Source: SFHK01 sp045538305
GTDB lineage: Bacteria; Bacillota; Clostridia; Christensenellales; Aristaeellaceae
NCBI GenBank assembly: GCA_045538305.1
Contig: JAZSRC010000076.1
Location: 1-15,506 of the forward strand
Length of the DNA: 15,506 nt
Direction: 5' to 3'
This document shows, one piece after another, positions 6,795-13,780 of the stretch. The position numbers and the translations under genes are program-made. The notes below the pieces were generated by a model that saw only the letters and a list, made by a program, of their open reading frames with translations, searched no databases and was not told where the DNA came from. Positions within the stretch are counted from its first letter, which is position 1. Every line of letters begins with the position of its first letter.

Positions 6795-6823
6795 ATTATA
6801 CCCATATCATTAAGAAAAATCAA
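6795..6823 (-). promoter_or_regulatory. Promoter of the DUF1292 gene
   Basis: Minus strand: TTGATT (6818-6823), 17 bases, TATAAT (6795-6800). The predicted start near 6788 gives a leader of about 45 bases that contains a small ACGGG-CAAGA-CCCGT hairpin before the ribosome binding site. Confidence 0.75.
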
Positions 6824-6863
6824 CCACAATTTGGGTGATATAAGAATAAAACTCACATATTGC

Positions 6864-6892
6864 TTGATTTTTCGCTAAATAGGCGCTAAAAT
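6864..6892 (+). promoter_or_regulatory. Promoter of the GNAT gene
   Basis: TTGATT (6864-6869), 17 bases, TAAAAT (6887-6892). The predicted start near 6899 leaves about 24 bases before the ATG at 6923. The spacer and -10 carry a direct repeat, CGCTAAA-TAGG-CGCTAAA (6873-6890). Confidence 0.65.
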
Positions 6893-6922
6893 AACAATAA
6901 CCGTCATATTTGGAGGAGCAAT

Positions 6923-7426
6923 ATGTTTCGAGGAAAATTCCTTTATACAGGCGAAGATATTTCCGCCGTTTTAAATGTTCGGAATGCCGTTGAAGAATTG
7001 CACGCAAACGGCGCCGATGAATTCGATAAAATGGCCATTTACGCCCTTGCCTTTGATGAAAACGATACGCCCTGCGGATGCGGAAGGCTTTATATTGGAA
7101 ACGACAGCCGCTTTCACATCGATACCATCGGCGTGCTGCGTTCCCATAGAAATAAGCATATGGGTGATTTGATTGCCAGAATGCTGTTATACAAGGCAGA
7201 AGCACTGAATGCCGGAAGCGTACGCGCACTTGTACCTCAGAATGTCGTTGCTTTCTTTACAAGGTACGGCTTTAGGCCCATATCCGATTCGCTTACAGTC
7301 AATGGTCAGGATGGTTATCTGATGCATGTAGACGGAGACAAGATCGCGCTTGAAGGCACCTGCTCGTGCAATAAAAACAGCCCCTGCTCCGGCGACTGCG
7401 CAGCCTGCGCGTCAAAGAACGAATGA
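6923..7426 (+). CDS. GNAT-family N-acetyltransferase with a Cys-rich tail
   Basis: This is an acetyl-CoA-dependent acyl transfer enzyme of the GNAT superfamily; the substrate is unknown. In the 167 residues one sees the N-terminal strand-helix (VLNVRNAVEE), the central strands with GCGRLYI, then motif A (IDTIGVLRSHRNKHMGDLIARML, about 67-88) that binds the coenzyme pyrophosphate. FFTRYGFRPI at 111-120 is the typical C-terminal GNAT signature. Past the fold is a tail with five cysteines at 147, 149, 155, 159 and 162 (CSC, SPCSGDCAAC), not part of a normal GNAT and likely metal binding. The start follows GGAGGAGCAAT. The gene is monocistronic, with its own promoter and a shared terminator. It is divergent from the DUF1292 gene, whose product also has a cysteine cluster. 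Confidence 0.9.
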   Translation: MFRGKFLYTGEDISAVLNVRNAVEELHANGADEFDKMAIYALAFDENDTPCGCGRLYIGNDSRFHIDTIGVLRSHRNKHMGDLIARMLLYKAEALNAGSVRALVPQNVVAFFTRYGFRPISDSLTVNGQDGYLMHVDGDKIALEGTCSCNKNSPCSGDCAACASKNE

Positions 7427-7432
7427 GAACAT

Positions 7433-7465
7433 AAAAAGCCGCTCGCTTACGGAGCGGCTTTTTTT
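7433..7465. terminator. Bidirectional terminator (GNAT / SIMPL)
   Basis: AAAAAGCCGCTC pairs perfectly with GAGCGGCTTTTT (12 bp, 7-base loop), with seven T on the plus strand and five T on the minus strand. It serves both convergent genes; the TAA stop of the SIMPL gene overlaps the T-run. Confidence 0.92.
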
Positions 7466-8168
7466 ATTCGGCTACGAATACAATTGAAATCTGCGCTGTT
7501 ACAAGGAGCTTTGCGCTTTGAACTACAGTAGGAGCGCCGGCTGTGACGGAGTCTTCAACGGCTTCGTTTTTATAAAAAGCATTTAAGCCGCTGTCCCGGG
7601 CGTAGCTATAGGATTCGGTAATCGTCGTAATTCCTTTAACAGTAAGTCCTGCAGCTTCGGTGATGATGTTTGCTTTATTTACGGCATCCTGAACGGCAAG
7701 AGTAAGCGCTTCCTTCTCGGCATCAGAAGTATCTTCATTGGAAAACTCAATGCCGTCAAGCGTGTTTGCGCCATTGGAGAATGCGATATCAATAATCGAG
7801 CCTATTTTTTCCATGTCCGTCGTTCGAATGGCAAGAGAGGAGCTGGCGTTGTAACCGGCTATGGTTTCAATGTTGCTTGAATAGTCATATCGTGCATAGA
7901 TCCGGATACTATCGGTATTGATGTTTTCCTTCTCAACGCCAGAAAGAATCAGTGCGTTTCGAATATTCTCGATGGCGCTGTTTACTTTTGCCTGCGCGTC
8001 GATGACGTCTTTTTCCTGTGCGGTTACACCAAGGGTAACAATTGCGATATTCGCACTTATCATCGCCGAACCATCGCCGTTTACAATAATCTCCGTCTCG
8101 GCAACAGCGGCAGCAGAAAGCGCAATCAAAAGTATAGCCAATAAAAATGCGGGCACTCGTTTTTTCAT
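7464..8168 (-). CDS. Secreted SIMPL-domain (DUF541) protein
   Basis: The SIMPL/DUF541 family includes periplasmic or cell-surface proteins linked to stress and signalling (BP26, YggE); the biochemical role is not settled. This 234-residue protein has a clear signal peptide (1-23, ending AVA) and one SIMPL domain over most of the rest. Family features are the opening EIIVNGDGSAMISANIAIVTLG, the central repeat with IYARYDYSS and IAGYNASSSLAIRT, and the late stretch DAVNKANIITEAAGL. Its ATG overlaps the TGA of the anti-sigma gene (ATGA), and AAGGAAGAA precedes it, so it is translated as the last gene of the sigma operon. This places it as a likely output or partner of the same envelope-stress system. 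Confidence 0.9.
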   Translation of the reverse strand: MKKRVPAFLLAILLIALSAAAVAETEIIVNGDGSAMISANIAIVTLGVTAQEKDVIDAQAKVNSAIENIRNALILSGVEKENINTDSIRIYARYDYSSNIETIAGYNASSSLAIRTTDMEKIGSIIDIAFSNGANTLDGIEFSNEDTSDAEKEALTLAVQDAVNKANIITEAAGLTVKGITTITESYSYARDSGLNAFYKNEAVEDSVTAGAPTVVQSAKLLVTAQISIVFVAE

Positions 8169-9490
8169 ATTTCTTCCTTTCCCGATGCATTGTCGGAATG
8201 CTTCTGATTTTTCTTTTTAACGGCAACCACGATACATCCGATGATGATTGCAAGTACGAACGCTGCAATCGCTACCGGTGCGATAATTGCCATTGATACT
8301 ACCATATCCTCAAAGAAATCGCCGATTGCGTTCATGGATTGCTTAAAGCCGGAGGAGCTTCTTTCCGAAAGAGAGGGCTCCGGCGTAGGTACAGGTTTTA
8401 CACCCGTTTCCATCAGCGTCATTTCAACCTGCGCGTATCGGATTTCAGAACCGGTTTTCAAGAGGCGCTCCATTTCGTCGATTTCGTTGTAGCAATCCTC
8501 CAGCTGAACTGAAAGAGCGCTCAATTCTTCTCCATCTGCTTCCGAAATCAGGGCGTTCAGCCTATCTGCGATTTGTCTTTTTGAGATAAGTCTGGCTTCG
8601 GCGTCGTAATAATACTGGCTCATGTCCTCCGTCAGTCGGTTTACGCTGACGGTAGTGCCGATATTCTCAAGCGCCTTCATGAAATCATCCAGAAGATCGT
8701 CCGGGACGCTGATTCTGAAATACGCGCTTTTCTGAACATTTGCGTAATCAATAGCTTCTTCTGTAATGTAGCCATCATATTCTACGACAAGCTCTGAAAG
8801 ATTTTCAATTTCCTCTTGAAACATTGTCGTTTCGCAAATGCGCTTTGCGCTTCTGATCAGTACGGTGGATGCGCTGTTTTCTGCGCTTTCCTGATAAGCC
8901 GCATCATCCACAAGCACGGCAGGCTGATCAATCGGAATATCGCCGTCCGTTTCCATAATAATCTCATCGGGCATTTGCCGCATGCTTTTTGCAAATAGCG
9001 CTTCGCTATATGCGATTGTCATGGGTATGGCCGCTGCATTATCGGCAGGCGGAATTCTGATATCTGCACCGGATGAATAGCTGCCGTCATATACCGCAGC
9101 ATATGTATCCAAACCGCCCGTAATCGTTCGTCCAGGCAGCGCATTCGTTTCGCGAAGCACTACAGTGCTTGCAACAAGTACAATAAATGCGGCAGCAACG
9201 CTCGATACAGCGCGTATCCACCGTTTCGTCTTTTTGGAGGCGGCTTCTTTTCTGATTGCTTTTCTCCATGCAGCCTGAGCTTTCAGCGGAACCTGAATGT
9301 CATCGTCCAATCCGTTCATTGCTTCAAGCATGCTCTTTGCAAGGCGAACCTCCTCGCGGCATGAATCGCACGCTTTCAGGTGCGCTTCTGCTTGCGCAAT
9401 TTCTTCTTCCGTGAGCTCACCGTCCAGATATGCGTTAATCATATTGTAAAAGCGCTCGCATTCATCCGACCGCTTCATTTCATTTTCCAT
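8165..9490 (-). CDS. Membrane anti-sigma factor with DUF4349 domain
   Basis: The 441-residue protein combines a cytoplasmic zinc-binding anti-sigma domain (zf-HC2; Cys11, His37, Cys41, Cys44 in AHLKACDSC) with a membrane segment (about 94-112). A disordered linker (120-200) and an extracytoplasmic DUF4349 domain (about 205-400) follow. The DUF4349 part contains YFRISVPDDLLDDFMKALE and a predicted coiled coil around 295-345. A second membrane segment lies at 398-424, with a basic tail. The frame opens at a TTG at 9511, but the ATG at 9490 follows AAAGGAGGTGCGGTAGTT and is preferred. It lies 25 bases after the ECF sigma gene, which it should hold inactive at the membrane until an envelope signal acts. 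The domain order is clear; the signal and the release mechanism are unknown. Confidence 0.92.
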   Translation of the reverse strand: MENEMKRSDECERFYNMINAYLDGELTEEEIAQAEAHLKACDSCREEVRLAKSMLEAMNGLDDDIQVPLKAQAAWRKAIRKEAASKKTKRWIRAVSSVAAAFIVLVASTVVLRETNALPGRTITGGLDTYAAVYDGSYSSGADIRIPPADNAAAIPMTIAYSEALFAKSMRQMPDEIIMETDGDIPIDQPAVLVDDAAYQESAENSASTVLIRSAKRICETTMFQEEIENLSELVVEYDGYITEEAIDYANVQKSAYFRISVPDDLLDDFMKALENIGTTVSVNRLTEDMSQYYYDAEARLISKRQIADRLNALISEADGEELSALSVQLEDCYNEIDEMERLLKTGSEIRYAQVEMTLMETGVKPVPTPEPSLSERSSSGFKQSMNAIGDFFEDMVVSMAIIAPVAIAAFVLAIIIGCIVVAVKKKNQKHSDNASGKEEI

Positions 9491-9515
9491 AACTACCGCA
9501 CCTCCTTTCAAAGCA

Positions 9516-10094
9516 TTAGACGTTTCTTCTTCCGAATAGTTCCGGTTGACGTGACAAAATTTCGCGCAATTTTTCTCTGCCGCGGCTGATCCGGCTTTTT
9601 ACGGTACCAACGTTTGTAGAAAGAATGACGGCGATTTCATCATAACTGAAGCCTTGTATATCCCGCAGTACGACAGCAGAGCGCATTTCCTCCGGCAGCG
9701 TTTGAATGGCTTTCGAAATAGCCCGTCGCATTTCGGCATTATCCTGATGTCGCTCAGGCGTATCGTTTTCATCCGACGGCGTCCAGCCGAGGTCCAGCAT
9801 TGCATCCAATGATGCAGCCTGACGAACTTTTTTTCGTCTGAGATCATCAAGGCATGTATTCATTGTAATCCGGTAAGCCCATGTCGAAAAAGACGACTGT
9901 CCTTTAAAGCTGGGCAGCGCCTTATAGATTCTGATCATAGCGTCCTGCAGACAATCCTGCGCGTCTTCTCGGTTTGCGCACATACGAAGCGCAACGGCAT
10001 ACATTTTTGATTCATGCTTTTCCATCAATTGCTCAAATGCGTATGAGTCGCCGAGAATCGCTTTTTCAACAAGGCGTTCCTCTTCATAATGCAA
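9516..10094 (-). CDS. ECF-type RNA polymerase sigma factor
   Basis: This group IV (SigW/RpoE-like) sigma factor directs RNA polymerase to a stress regulon, with its anti-sigma factor encoded next door. About 192 residues contain region 2 (about 20-90; DAQDCLQDAMIRIYKAL, FSTWAYRITMNTCLDDLRR) and region 4 (about 125-180; LPEEMRSAVVLRDIQGFSYDEIA, GTVKSRISRGREKL). The start is unusual. The frame offers GTG (10103) and ATG (10100), but AGGAGGTGAT, a near-complete anti-16S match, runs into them. The TTG at 10094 sits 8 bases after AGGAGG, so I choose it. It heads a three-gene operon with the anti-sigma and SIMPL genes. Confidence 0.95.
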   Translation of the reverse strand: MHYEEERLVEKAILGDSYAFEQLMEKHESKMYAVALRMCANREDAQDCLQDAMIRIYKALPSFKGQSSFSTWAYRITMNTCLDDLRRKKVRQAASLDAMLDLGWTPSDENDTPERHQDNAEMRRAISKAIQTLPEEMRSAVVLRDIQGFSYDEIAVILSTNVGTVKSRISRGREKLREILSRQPELFGRRNV

Positions 10095-10125
10095 AAACAT
10101 CACCTCCTAAAGAAGCTCATTATGT

Positions 10126-10154
10126 ATTATACACGGTTATCGAATTTTTGAAAA
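10126..10154 (-). promoter_or_regulatory. Promoter of the sigma-anti-sigma-SIMPL operon
   Basis: Minus strand: TTTTCA (10149-10154), 17 bases, TATAAT (10126-10131). The -10 is perfect and the -35 is 4 of 6. Transcription would start near 10119, about 25 bases before the TTG. This is a housekeeping-type promoter; I see no clear ECF-type self-promoter. Confidence 0.6.
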
Positions 10155-10158
10155 GGGG

Positions 10159-10187
10159 TTGATTTTTGATCAGAAACCGTGTATAAT
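10159..10187 (+). promoter_or_regulatory. Promoter of tRNA-Leu
   Basis: TTGATT (10159-10164), 17 bases, TATAAT (10182-10187), with a predicted start near 10194, about 16 bases before the tRNA. Its -35 box lies only 4 bases from the -35 box of the divergent sigma promoter. Confidence 0.8.
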
Positions 10188-10209
10188 ACCTTTTGTATTT
10201 ATTGCATAT

Positions 10210-10294
10210 GCCGGTGTGTTGGAATTGGCAGACGAGGCGGACTCAAAATCCGTTGGGCTAATCACCCGTGCGGGTTCGACCCCCGCCACCGGCA
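10210..10294 (+). tRNA. tRNA-Leu (CAA anticodon)
   Basis: The 85-base gene folds as a class II tRNA. The acceptor is GCCGGTG / CACCGGC with discriminator A. The anticodon arm is GCGGA-CTCAAAA-TCCGT with CAA at the anticodon, reading UUG. A long variable arm (GGGCTAATCACCC) follows, then the T arm GCGGG-TTCGACC-CCCGC. CCA is not encoded. It has its own promoter and terminator, so it is a single-gene tRNA unit. Confidence 0.96.
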
Positions 10295-10296
10295 TT

Positions 10297-10326
10297 AAGA
10301 GGTTCTTTTACCGGAACCTCTTTTTT
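10297..10326 (+). terminator. Intrinsic terminator after tRNA-Leu
   Basis: AAGAGGTTC pairs with GAACCTCTT (9 bp, 8-base loop) and runs into TTTT. It starts 3 bases after the tRNA and ends 30 bases before the acyltransferase ATG. Confidence 0.85.
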
Positions 10327-10356
10327 CGTATTTTCATTGTTGAACGGAGAAACGCG

Positions 10357-11556
10357 ATGAAACTCCCCTCCTTTTCTATTACAAAACCTGCAGATCGAAG
10401 GTATATTCCCGTTGCAGATGGACTCAGAACGTTATGCATATTTGGTATAATGTGGTACCACATCTGGCAGCAGTCCTGGCTTCAGCCATCAATAACAGTG
10501 TTGGGTAAAGAACTTGATTTCAACTGGCTGGTAAGGTGCGGATATCTTCTGGTAGACGGAATGCTGATGCTTTCCGGCTTCCTTCTTTTTCTTCCTTATG
10601 CAAATGCAGAATCTGATAACCAAACCAAGCCTGACATTCTGACTTTTTATAAAAAGCGCGCGGTGCGCATTCTGCCAAGCTACTATCTTTCCGTTTTCGT
10701 CATGCTCTTTTTTGTCGCGCTTCCCAATGGGCAGTATTATTCTAAAGATGTATTCTTAATTGATTTTCTTTCGCACCTTTCGCTCACGCACGTATTCTTT
10801 CCAGAAGCCTACAGCTTTACCAACCTGAACGTCGTTTTATGGACGGTATCAGTTGAGGTTCAGTTTTACATCTTGTTTCCCTTTATAGCAAGGACGTTCC
10901 GTAAGTTTCCTTTTATTACCTACTCAGCAATGGTGTTGGCCGCGTTTTGCTACCGCGATTTATTTGCCGCAAAACAGGCGGACACTACGCACCTGATCAA
11001 TCAGCTGCCTGCAATGCTTGACGTGTATGCAAACGGCATGTTGGCTTCATACGCGTATGCAGCTCTTTCAAGAAGTATCCGTGAGAATAAAGCCTTTTCC
11101 TTACTGTCCACTATTTTGACGGTTTTTGCTATCGTGTGCATATACCACATTTTCAACGATCAAATGCGCGAATCCGGCTATGAAGCGCTTCGATTGGGAC
11201 AGATGTCAAGGCGCTTTCTGCTTTCGTTTATGTTTTCTGTTTTCCTTCTTTTTGCTGCCTTCTCGCTAAGGCCGCTGCAGTTTTTATTGGGAAACCGAGT
11301 TATGCGCTTTTTTTCCGCAATTTCTTATCAGGCATACATCTGGCATTCTGTGATTGCGCTGCAACTGAAAAAATGGCGGATCCCCGCCTATACCGCAGCC
11401 GAGAATCCGCAAATGTATAATGAATTTGTCTGGCAAAGGCAATATACCTTATTATGCTTTATAGCAGCAATCCTGATAGGCGCTTTGCTAACATATGGCT
11501 TCGAAAAACCGGTTGCAAAATTGCTTCTCAGACGAAAAAAACATCAGCTTATGTAG
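10357..11556 (+). CDS. Acyltransferase 3 family membrane protein
   Basis: This multi-pass membrane protein belongs to the acyltransferase 3 (OafA/YrhL-like) family, which moves acyl groups across the membrane to modify surface glycans, lipids or secreted products. The 399 residues start with the family pattern VADGLRTLCIFGIMWYH (19-35), including His35 in the first membrane segment. KKRAVRILPSYYLSVF (about 99-114) has the conserved arginines, and WTVSVEVQFYILFPF (162-176) has Glu167. About ten hydrophobic segments can be counted. The frame is open from 10159, across the tRNA gene; the ATG at 10357 with ACGGAG 8 bases upstream is the real start. There is little room for a promoter after the tRNA terminator, so it may depend on read-through. 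The substrate is unknown. Confidence 0.9.
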   Translation: MKLPSFSITKPADRRYIPVADGLRTLCIFGIMWYHIWQQSWLQPSITVLGKELDFNWLVRCGYLLVDGMLMLSGFLLFLPYANAESDNQTKPDILTFYKKRAVRILPSYYLSVFVMLFFVALPNGQYYSKDVFLIDFLSHLSLTHVFFPEAYSFTNLNVVLWTVSVEVQFYILFPFIARTFRKFPFITYSAMVLAAFCYRDLFAAKQADTTHLINQLPAMLDVYANGMLASYAYAALSRSIRENKAFSLLSTILTVFAIVCIYHIFNDQMRESGYEALRLGQMSRRFLLSFMFSVFLLFAAFSLRPLQFLLGNRVMRFFSAISYQAYIWHSVIALQLKKWRIPAYTAAENPQMYNEFVWQRQYTLLCFIAAILIGALLTYGFEKPVAKLLLRRKKHQLM

Positions 11557-11561
11557 AATAG

Positions 11562-11602
11562 TCCGGGATGCGCCTCTTAAGTGCGCATCCCGGAATCTTT
11601 TT
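11562..11602 (+). terminator. Intrinsic terminator after the acyltransferase gene
   Basis: TCCGGGATGCGC pairs perfectly with GCGCATCCCGGA (12 bp, 9-base loop), followed by ATCTTTTT on the plus strand. The convergent xylB gene stops inside the T-run at 11601; the same hairpin may end it too, though no U-run follows on the minus strand. Confidence 0.88.
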
Positions 11603-13124
11603 ATGCGCCCGCATCGAAAACGGGTTTGTTTGCATGGTAGATCATTTTATAAAGCTCATAAGCTTTTCTGTATGCGCCTTGCGTTTCTTCGCTCGGGAGG
11701 TAACATTTTTCGTCCTCACGCAGAACCTGTATTGCTTCCTCAAGATTCTTCCACACGCCTGCGCCTACGCCCGCCACGAGCACAGCGCCGTAAGCGCCGC
11801 CTTCCTTCGCAGCAGACATTGTATATACAGGAAGCTCAAAAATATCGGCAGCCATCTGTTTCCAAAGCTCGCTCGAAGCGCCGCCGCCGGACAGATATAC
11901 CTTTTCAGGCTTGATGTTCGCGCTCATCAGTTCCACAACCTGTTTAAGCGAGAAGGTAACGCCCTCCATAACCGCGCGCGTCATATCGTTTCTGGTGGTA
12001 CCTAAGGAAAGGCCGTAGAAAATTCCTCGCGCATTCGGATCCGGGTACGGGCATCTTTCTCCGGTAAGATAAGGCGCGAATACGACGCCGTTGGAGCCCG
12101 CAGGGGATTTCTCAGCACATTCATCCAGGTACTGATAGACTTTCTTGCCCATGTTCTTGGCGTCGAGGGCGTCTTCGCCGGCCAAGGTTTTCTGATACCA
12201 GCTGAATGCGCCGCCTGCAGTAAGCGTGCAGCCGAAGCAATGCCACAAACCCGGTTCATTGTTGCAGAACATCTGAAGCTTTCCGCCGGGATTATCCTGA
12301 TAGGAATCCATACCCATGGATACATTGCCGCTGGTACCGATAACAACGCCAAGTATGCCGGGCTTTACAAGGCCGGTGCCGGTGGTCTGAATGACGGCGT
12401 CTCCTCCGCCGGCATATACGTTCAATCCTGCGGGAAGGCCAGTTTCCTGTGCAGCCTCATGGGTTACAACGCCGGCGAGCTCTGTGGACTCAATCGCTTC
12501 GGGGAAAATTTCCTTATTCAGTCCGGCAAGCGCAATCAATTCGTCGGACCATTTGCGTTCTTTGGTATTATAGAAACCGGTACCGGAGGCGTCGGAAACG
12601 TCAATTGCGATTTTACCGGTAAGCTTATATCGAATGTAATCCTTCGGGCATACGAAAACCTTCATCTTGTCAAAGTTTTCCTTCTCCTCATCCCTGAGCC
12701 AAAGGATCTTTCCGCCCGTATATCCGGTCAGCATCTGATTGTTGGTAAGCTTTACCAATCCCTCCAAGCCGCCGGCCTTCTCTGTAATCCAATCGCACTG
12801 TTTCTGCGTGCGCTGATCGCACCAGAGAATTGAGGGTCTAATTACGTTCATATCCTTATCAAGCGCAACGAGACCGTGCATCTGTCCGGAGAAAGAAATA
12901 CCGACGATTTCTTCGGGTTTGCATTCCGCTTTCTTCAAAATGACCTCAAGACCCTTTTTGACGCCCTGCCACCAGTCCTCAGGATTCTGCTCCGCCCAAC
13001 CGGGCTTCGGCGTGTAGAGCGGGTACTCTTGCGTAGAGGATGCCAGTACTTTGCCCACATCATCACAGATAATGCACTTTGCACCGGAGGTTCCAACATC
13101 AAGACCAATCAGGTATCGATTCAC
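11601..13124 (-). CDS. xylB: Xylulokinase
   Basis: It phosphorylates D-xylulose to D-xylulose 5-phosphate, feeding pentoses into the pentose phosphate pathway. The 507-residue FGGY-family kinase has the expected length. Motifs are GLDVGTSGAKCII with Asp9, SFSGQMHGLVALD (the QMHG typical of xylulokinases, His83), WCDQRT, GGGDAVIQTTGTG with catalytic Asp242, and a C-terminal ATP site (LSGGGASSELWKQMAADI). The start is GTG at 13124, preceded by GAAGGGC, and overlaps the plsY stop (GTGA). It is thus the last gene of a der-plsY-xylB series instead of sitting with xylose isomerase or transport genes, which are absent here. A related sugar kinase specificity cannot be excluded, but the QMHG motif favours xylulose. 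Confidence 0.94.
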   Translation of the reverse strand: MNRYLIGLDVGTSGAKCIICDDVGKVLASSTQEYPLYTPKPGWAEQNPEDWWQGVKKGLEVILKKAECKPEEIVGISFSGQMHGLVALDKDMNVIRPSILWCDQRTQKQCDWITEKAGGLEGLVKLTNNQMLTGYTGGKILWLRDEEKENFDKMKVFVCPKDYIRYKLTGKIAIDVSDASGTGFYNTKERKWSDELIALAGLNKEIFPEAIESTELAGVVTHEAAQETGLPAGLNVYAGGGDAVIQTTGTGLVKPGILGVVIGTSGNVSMGMDSYQDNPGGKLQMFCNNEPGLWHCFGCTLTAGGAFSWYQKTLAGEDALDAKNMGKKVYQYLDECAEKSPAGSNGVVFAPYLTGERCPYPDPNARGIFYGLSLGTTRNDMTRAVMEGVTFSLKQVVELMSANIKPEKVYLSGGGASSELWKQMAADIFELPVYTMSAAKEGGAYGAVLVAGVGAGVWKNLEEAIQVLREDEKCYLPSEETQGAYRKAYELYKMIYHANKPVFDAGA

Positions 13125-13780
13125 TTTGCGCCCTTCTTTCTGTTTTTTATTTCTTCGTTAGTCTGTTTCGATTTCTGGGATATCTTTTTGATATCGAGCT
13201 TGTTTTCCGTGTGCGTTAATAAACGTTTGATATTGGCTCTGTGAGAAAACAGTGCCATCAAAGTAGCAATACCGGAAAAAAGCAAGTACATCCAGGGTTT
13301 TTGAAAAACGAGCGTCAATACAAAAAAGCCGATAGCCGATGTAATGGATGCAAGCGACATATAGCCCGTTGTCAGAAGTACAATCAACTGGACCGGAACC
13401 AGAATCAGAGCGATGCGCCAATCGAATACAATGATAAAGCCAAAGGAAGTAGAAATGCCCTTACCGCCTTTAAAACGGAATATGGCGGGCCAATTGTGAC
13501 CAATGACCGAAAAAAGACCGCCAAGGAGCATACCAATATCGCCCGCAAGCGCACGGCCGATCAAAGAAGCCAGCACGCCCTTTAAGGCGTCGCCCAAAAA
13601 TGTCAGCGCACTCGGAAGCCAGCCAAGTGTTCTGAGCACATTTGTCATTCCTGCATTGCCGCTGCCGTATTCGCGGATATCTATTTTACCAAAAGCCTTT
13701 GATACGATAAGCCCCGTCGAAAAACAGCCAAGCGCATAACCAATGATTGCAGAAAGTATGGCAAACAATGTATTTTGCAT
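13121..13780 (-). CDS. plsY: Glycerol-3-phosphate acyltransferase PlsY
   Basis: PlsY is a membrane enzyme that acylates glycerol 3-phosphate from acyl-phosphate, the first step of phospholipid synthesis in most Gram-positives. In 219 residues it shows all three cytoplasmic motifs: GSGNAGMTNVLRTLG (about 39-53), GHNWPAIFRFKGGKG (about 93-107) and HRANIKRLLTHTENK (about 180-194). These are set between five to seven hydrophobic segments, with a lysine-rich C-terminal tail. Its ATG directly abuts the der stop (TAAATG), and its AAGGAGGAA ribosome binding site is formed by the last der codons, so translation is coupled. der next to plsY is a common Firmicutes arrangement. Confidence 0.97.
   Translation of the reverse strand: MQNTLFAILSAIIGYALGCFSTGLIVSKAFGKIDIREYGSGNAGMTNVLRTLGWLPSALTFLGDALKGVLASLIGRALAGDIGMLLGGLFSVIGHNWPAIFRFKGGKGISTSFGFIIVFDWRIALILVPVQLIVLLTTGYMSLASITSAIGFFVLTLVFQKPWMYLLFSGIATLMALFSHRANIKRLLTHTENKLDIKKISQKSKQTNEEIKNRKKGAK

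Larger units (their letters stand above)
10124..10189. promoter_or_regulatory. 15-bp inverted repeat over divergent promoters
   Basis: GTATTATACACGGTT (10124-10138) and AACCGTGTATAATAC (10175-10189) are exact inverted copies, 36 bases apart. Each contains the -10 box of one of two divergent promoters, the sigma operon to the left and the tRNA to the right. It could be a shared operator pair or mirrored promoter DNA. Confidence 0.7.

Noticed and set aside
10159..10356. Upstream extension of the acyltransferase frame
   Set aside because: It crosses the tRNA-Leu gene and its terminator; the ATG at 10357 has a proper ribosome binding site and the family N-terminus.
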